Source: Pedobacter sp. L105 | Lineage (GTDB): Bacteria > Bacteroidota > Bacteroidia > Sphingobacteriales > Sphingobacteriaceae | DNA length: 64,000 nucleotides | Direction of reading: 5' to 3' | Assembly: GCF_009765875.1 (NCBI RefSeq) | Contig: NZ_LMUP01000004.1 | Location: forward strand, 721,080 to 785,079 | The notes under the pieces: model-generated | Seen by the model: only the letters and a program-made list of their open reading frames with translations | The model's database searches: none | What the model was told of the DNA's origin: nothing | Part shown: piece by piece, positions 62,567 through 64,000 of the stretch | Numbering within the stretch: position 1 is the stretch's first letter | Layout: each line of letters starts with the position of its first letter | Made by a program: the position numbers and the translations under genes

Positions 62567-64000
62567 ATGCTTGAAAATCTCTTCCGGAAAAAGTCCATCA
62601 CTAAAATATTAGAAGATGCAGAAAAGGGCTATGGAGACCATGATTCGGCACTGAGCAAAACGCTTGGCGTAAGGGACCTTACTGCTTTCGGAATTGCAGC
62701 AATCATTGGCGCAGGTATTTTCAGCACCATAGGAAAAGCAAGTGCAGATGGTGGGCCGGCGGTAATATTCCTGTTTATTTTTACAGCGATAGCCTGTAGT
62801 TTTGCTGCATTTGCTTATGCAGAGTTTGCCTCTATGGTTCCTGTTTCAGGCAGTGCTTATACCTATTCTTATGTAGCCTTCGGGGAGCTGGTAGCCTGGA
62901 TCATTGGCTGGTCGCTCATCATGGAATACGCTGTAGGTAATATCACTGTGGCTATCTCCTGGTCGGACTATTTCACCGGACTACTCTCCTCCATCCACAT
63001 ACCCGCACTGGGGATCAATGGTATCAACCTGCCCGACTGGATGACGATGGATTACCTGACGGCCTATAACGGCCATCAGCATGCTGAAGCACTGGTAAAT
63101 GCCGGAAAAAACTACGCAAATCTTGATGAAGCCATCCGGATTAGTAATAATGCCTGGATAACAGCACCAAAGATCGGGAATTTTCATATCGTGGCAGATC
63201 TGCCTGCACTGGGAATTATTACCCTGATCACCTGGCTGGTATACAGGGGAATGAAAGAATCAAAAAATGCAAGTAATGCGATGGTGATCGTTAAACTGGT
63301 AGTAATTTTACTGGTACTTTCTGTCGGCGTTTTTTATATAGACACAAAAAACTGGCACCCATTTGCACCCAATGGCGTTTCTGGAATCATGAAAGGTGTT
63401 TCGGCTGTATTCTTTGCCTATATTGGCTTTGATGCGATATCTACCACTGCCGAAGAGTGTAAAAATCCGCAAAGGGACCTGCCAAGAGGAATGATGTGGG
63501 CTATTATTATCTGTACCATTCTCTATGTGGCCATTGCACTGGTATTAACAGGAATGGTAAGATATGACCACCTGGCTGTTGGTGACCCGCTATCGTTTGT
63601 ATTTGACCAGGTGAACCTTAAAATGATGAGCGGCATCATTGCTGTCAGCGCAGTTTTTGCCATGGCCAGTGTACTGCTGGTTTTTCAAATGGGGCAACCA
63701 AGGATATGGATGAGCATGAGCCGTGATGGTTTACTGCCAAAAAAATTCTCTAAGATCCATCCTGTTTACAAAACACCATCTTTTGCGACTATCGTTGTGG
63801 GTTTTGTGGTTGCAGTTCCGTCTTTATTTATGAACCTGACCATCGTTACAGACCTTTGTTCTATAGGAACACTGTTTGCCTTTGTACTGGTTTGCGCAGG
63901 TGTACTGGTTTTACAGAACAAGCCCAACATTCAGCGGAAGTTCAAAATCCCTTATGCCAATTCAAAGTACATTATACCAGTGGTATTTGCAGGAATGATC
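62567..64000 (+). CDS. Amino acid permease, CAT-like, cut by the window end
   Basis: The first 478 codons of an APC-superfamily permease; the frame stays open to the last base, so the C-terminus is missing. The ATG at 62567 is followed by LFRKKS and the conserved GIAAIIGAGIFSTIG first helix. FAYAEFASMVPVSGSAYTYSYVAFGELVAWIIGW closely parallels the gene at 36349, so the two are paralogues. An extra loop of about 50 residues (130-190) with few hydrophobics is present here. The substrate is unknown. Confidence 0.93.
   Translation, partial: MLENLFRKKSITKILEDAEKGYGDHDSALSKTLGVRDLTAFGIAAIIGAGIFSTIGKASADGGPAVIFLFIFTAIACSFAAFAYAEFASMVPVSGSAYTYSYVAFGELVAWIIGWSLIMEYAVGNITVAISWSDYFTGLLSSIHIPALGINGINLPDWMTMDYLTAYNGHQHAEALVNAGKNYANLDEAIRISNNAWITAPKIGNFHIVADLPALGIITLITWLVYRGMKESKNASNAMVIVKLVVILLVLSVGVFYIDTKNWHPFAPNGVSGIMKGVSAVFFAYIGFDAISTTAEECKNPQRDLPRGMMWAIIICTILYVAIALVLTGMVRYDHLAVGDPLSFVFDQVNLKMMSGIIAVSAVFAMASVLLVFQMGQPRIWMSMSRDGLLPKKFSKIHPVYKTPSFATIVVGFVVAVPSLFMNLTIVTDLCSIGTLFAFVLVCAGVLVLQNKPNIQRKFKIPYANSKYIIPVVFAGMI

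Overview
The window comes from a Bacteroidota chromosome, most likely Pedobacter or another Sphingobacteriaceae. The evidence is a 16S rRNA gene on the minus strand with Bacteroidota-type sequence, promoters of the phylum-specific form TTTG-N19-TANNTTTG, and Bacteroidota gene clusters (bamD-rpoZ-coaBC-DUF4835, nadK-porG-uppS-bamA-ompH-ompH-murI, porT-ubiE-ysxC). Genus assignment is an inference from the 16S and overall character; no database search was run. The content is almost entirely chromosomal housekeeping. I see no insertion sequence, prophage, plasmid gene, CRISPR array or tRNA.

Layout. 1-2300: start of the 16S-23S spacer, complete 16S rRNA, and a leader with two tandem rrn promoters (all minus). 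2800-6360: bamD, rpoZ, coaBC and a DUF4835/PorD-like gene (plus). 6400-8735: a BlaI-type repressor and an M56 (BlaR1-like) membrane peptidase behind a promoter that carries two copies of one operator. 8950-13100: recN, a carboxypeptidase-regulatory-domain protein and a PA0069-type radical SAM protein. 13100-13900: a gene-free stretch with five ~93-bp tandem repeats and a 29-bp-arm inverted repeat. 13909-23331: clpC, ettA, a TonB-receptor-like barrel protein, a half-length DUF1456 protein, a DbpA-like helicase and a small hypothetical gene. 23500-27600: a GH15 glucoamylase/trehalase family gene facing a fused OtsA-OtsB trehalose synthesis gene. 27800-38530: YkuK-like protein, ammonium transporter, SRPBCC protein, TIGR01212 radical SAM protein, amino acid permease, membrane pyrophosphatase, second permease, MarC, with several long hairpins in the gaps. 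38585-47300: RNA methyltransferase, periplasmic-binding lipoprotein, guaA, dCMP deaminase, FHS sugar permease, LysE exporter and a PurF-type amidotransferase. 47480-58490: murI, two OmpH/Skp chaperones, bamA, uppS, porG-like, nadK, CBS protein, hydrolase, YqeY, SDR and porT-like genes (all minus). 58500-64000: ubiE, ysxC, ubiA-type prenyltransferase, M3 peptidase and a third permease cut by the window end.

How the genes fit together. Envelope biogenesis dominates: BamA, BamD and two Skp-like chaperones assemble outer-membrane proteins, UppS and MurI supply peptidoglycan precursors, and three genes (PorD-, PorG- and PorT-like) match type IX secretion accessory proteins. A nucleotide block (guaA, dCMP deaminase, PurF-like) and a quinone pair (ubiE, UbiA-type) are also present.

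The best candidates for something undescribed are the repeat array at 13290-13725, in which each unit can be read as a micro-ORF on either strand and units differ by one base in a C run, and the M56 protein whose C-terminal part is a proline-rich segment followed by 20-residue tandem repeats. A recurring promoter design, with the -7 element ending 3-4 nt before the ATG (bamD, dbpA-like, guaA, ysxC), suggests leaderless or near-leaderless mRNAs.
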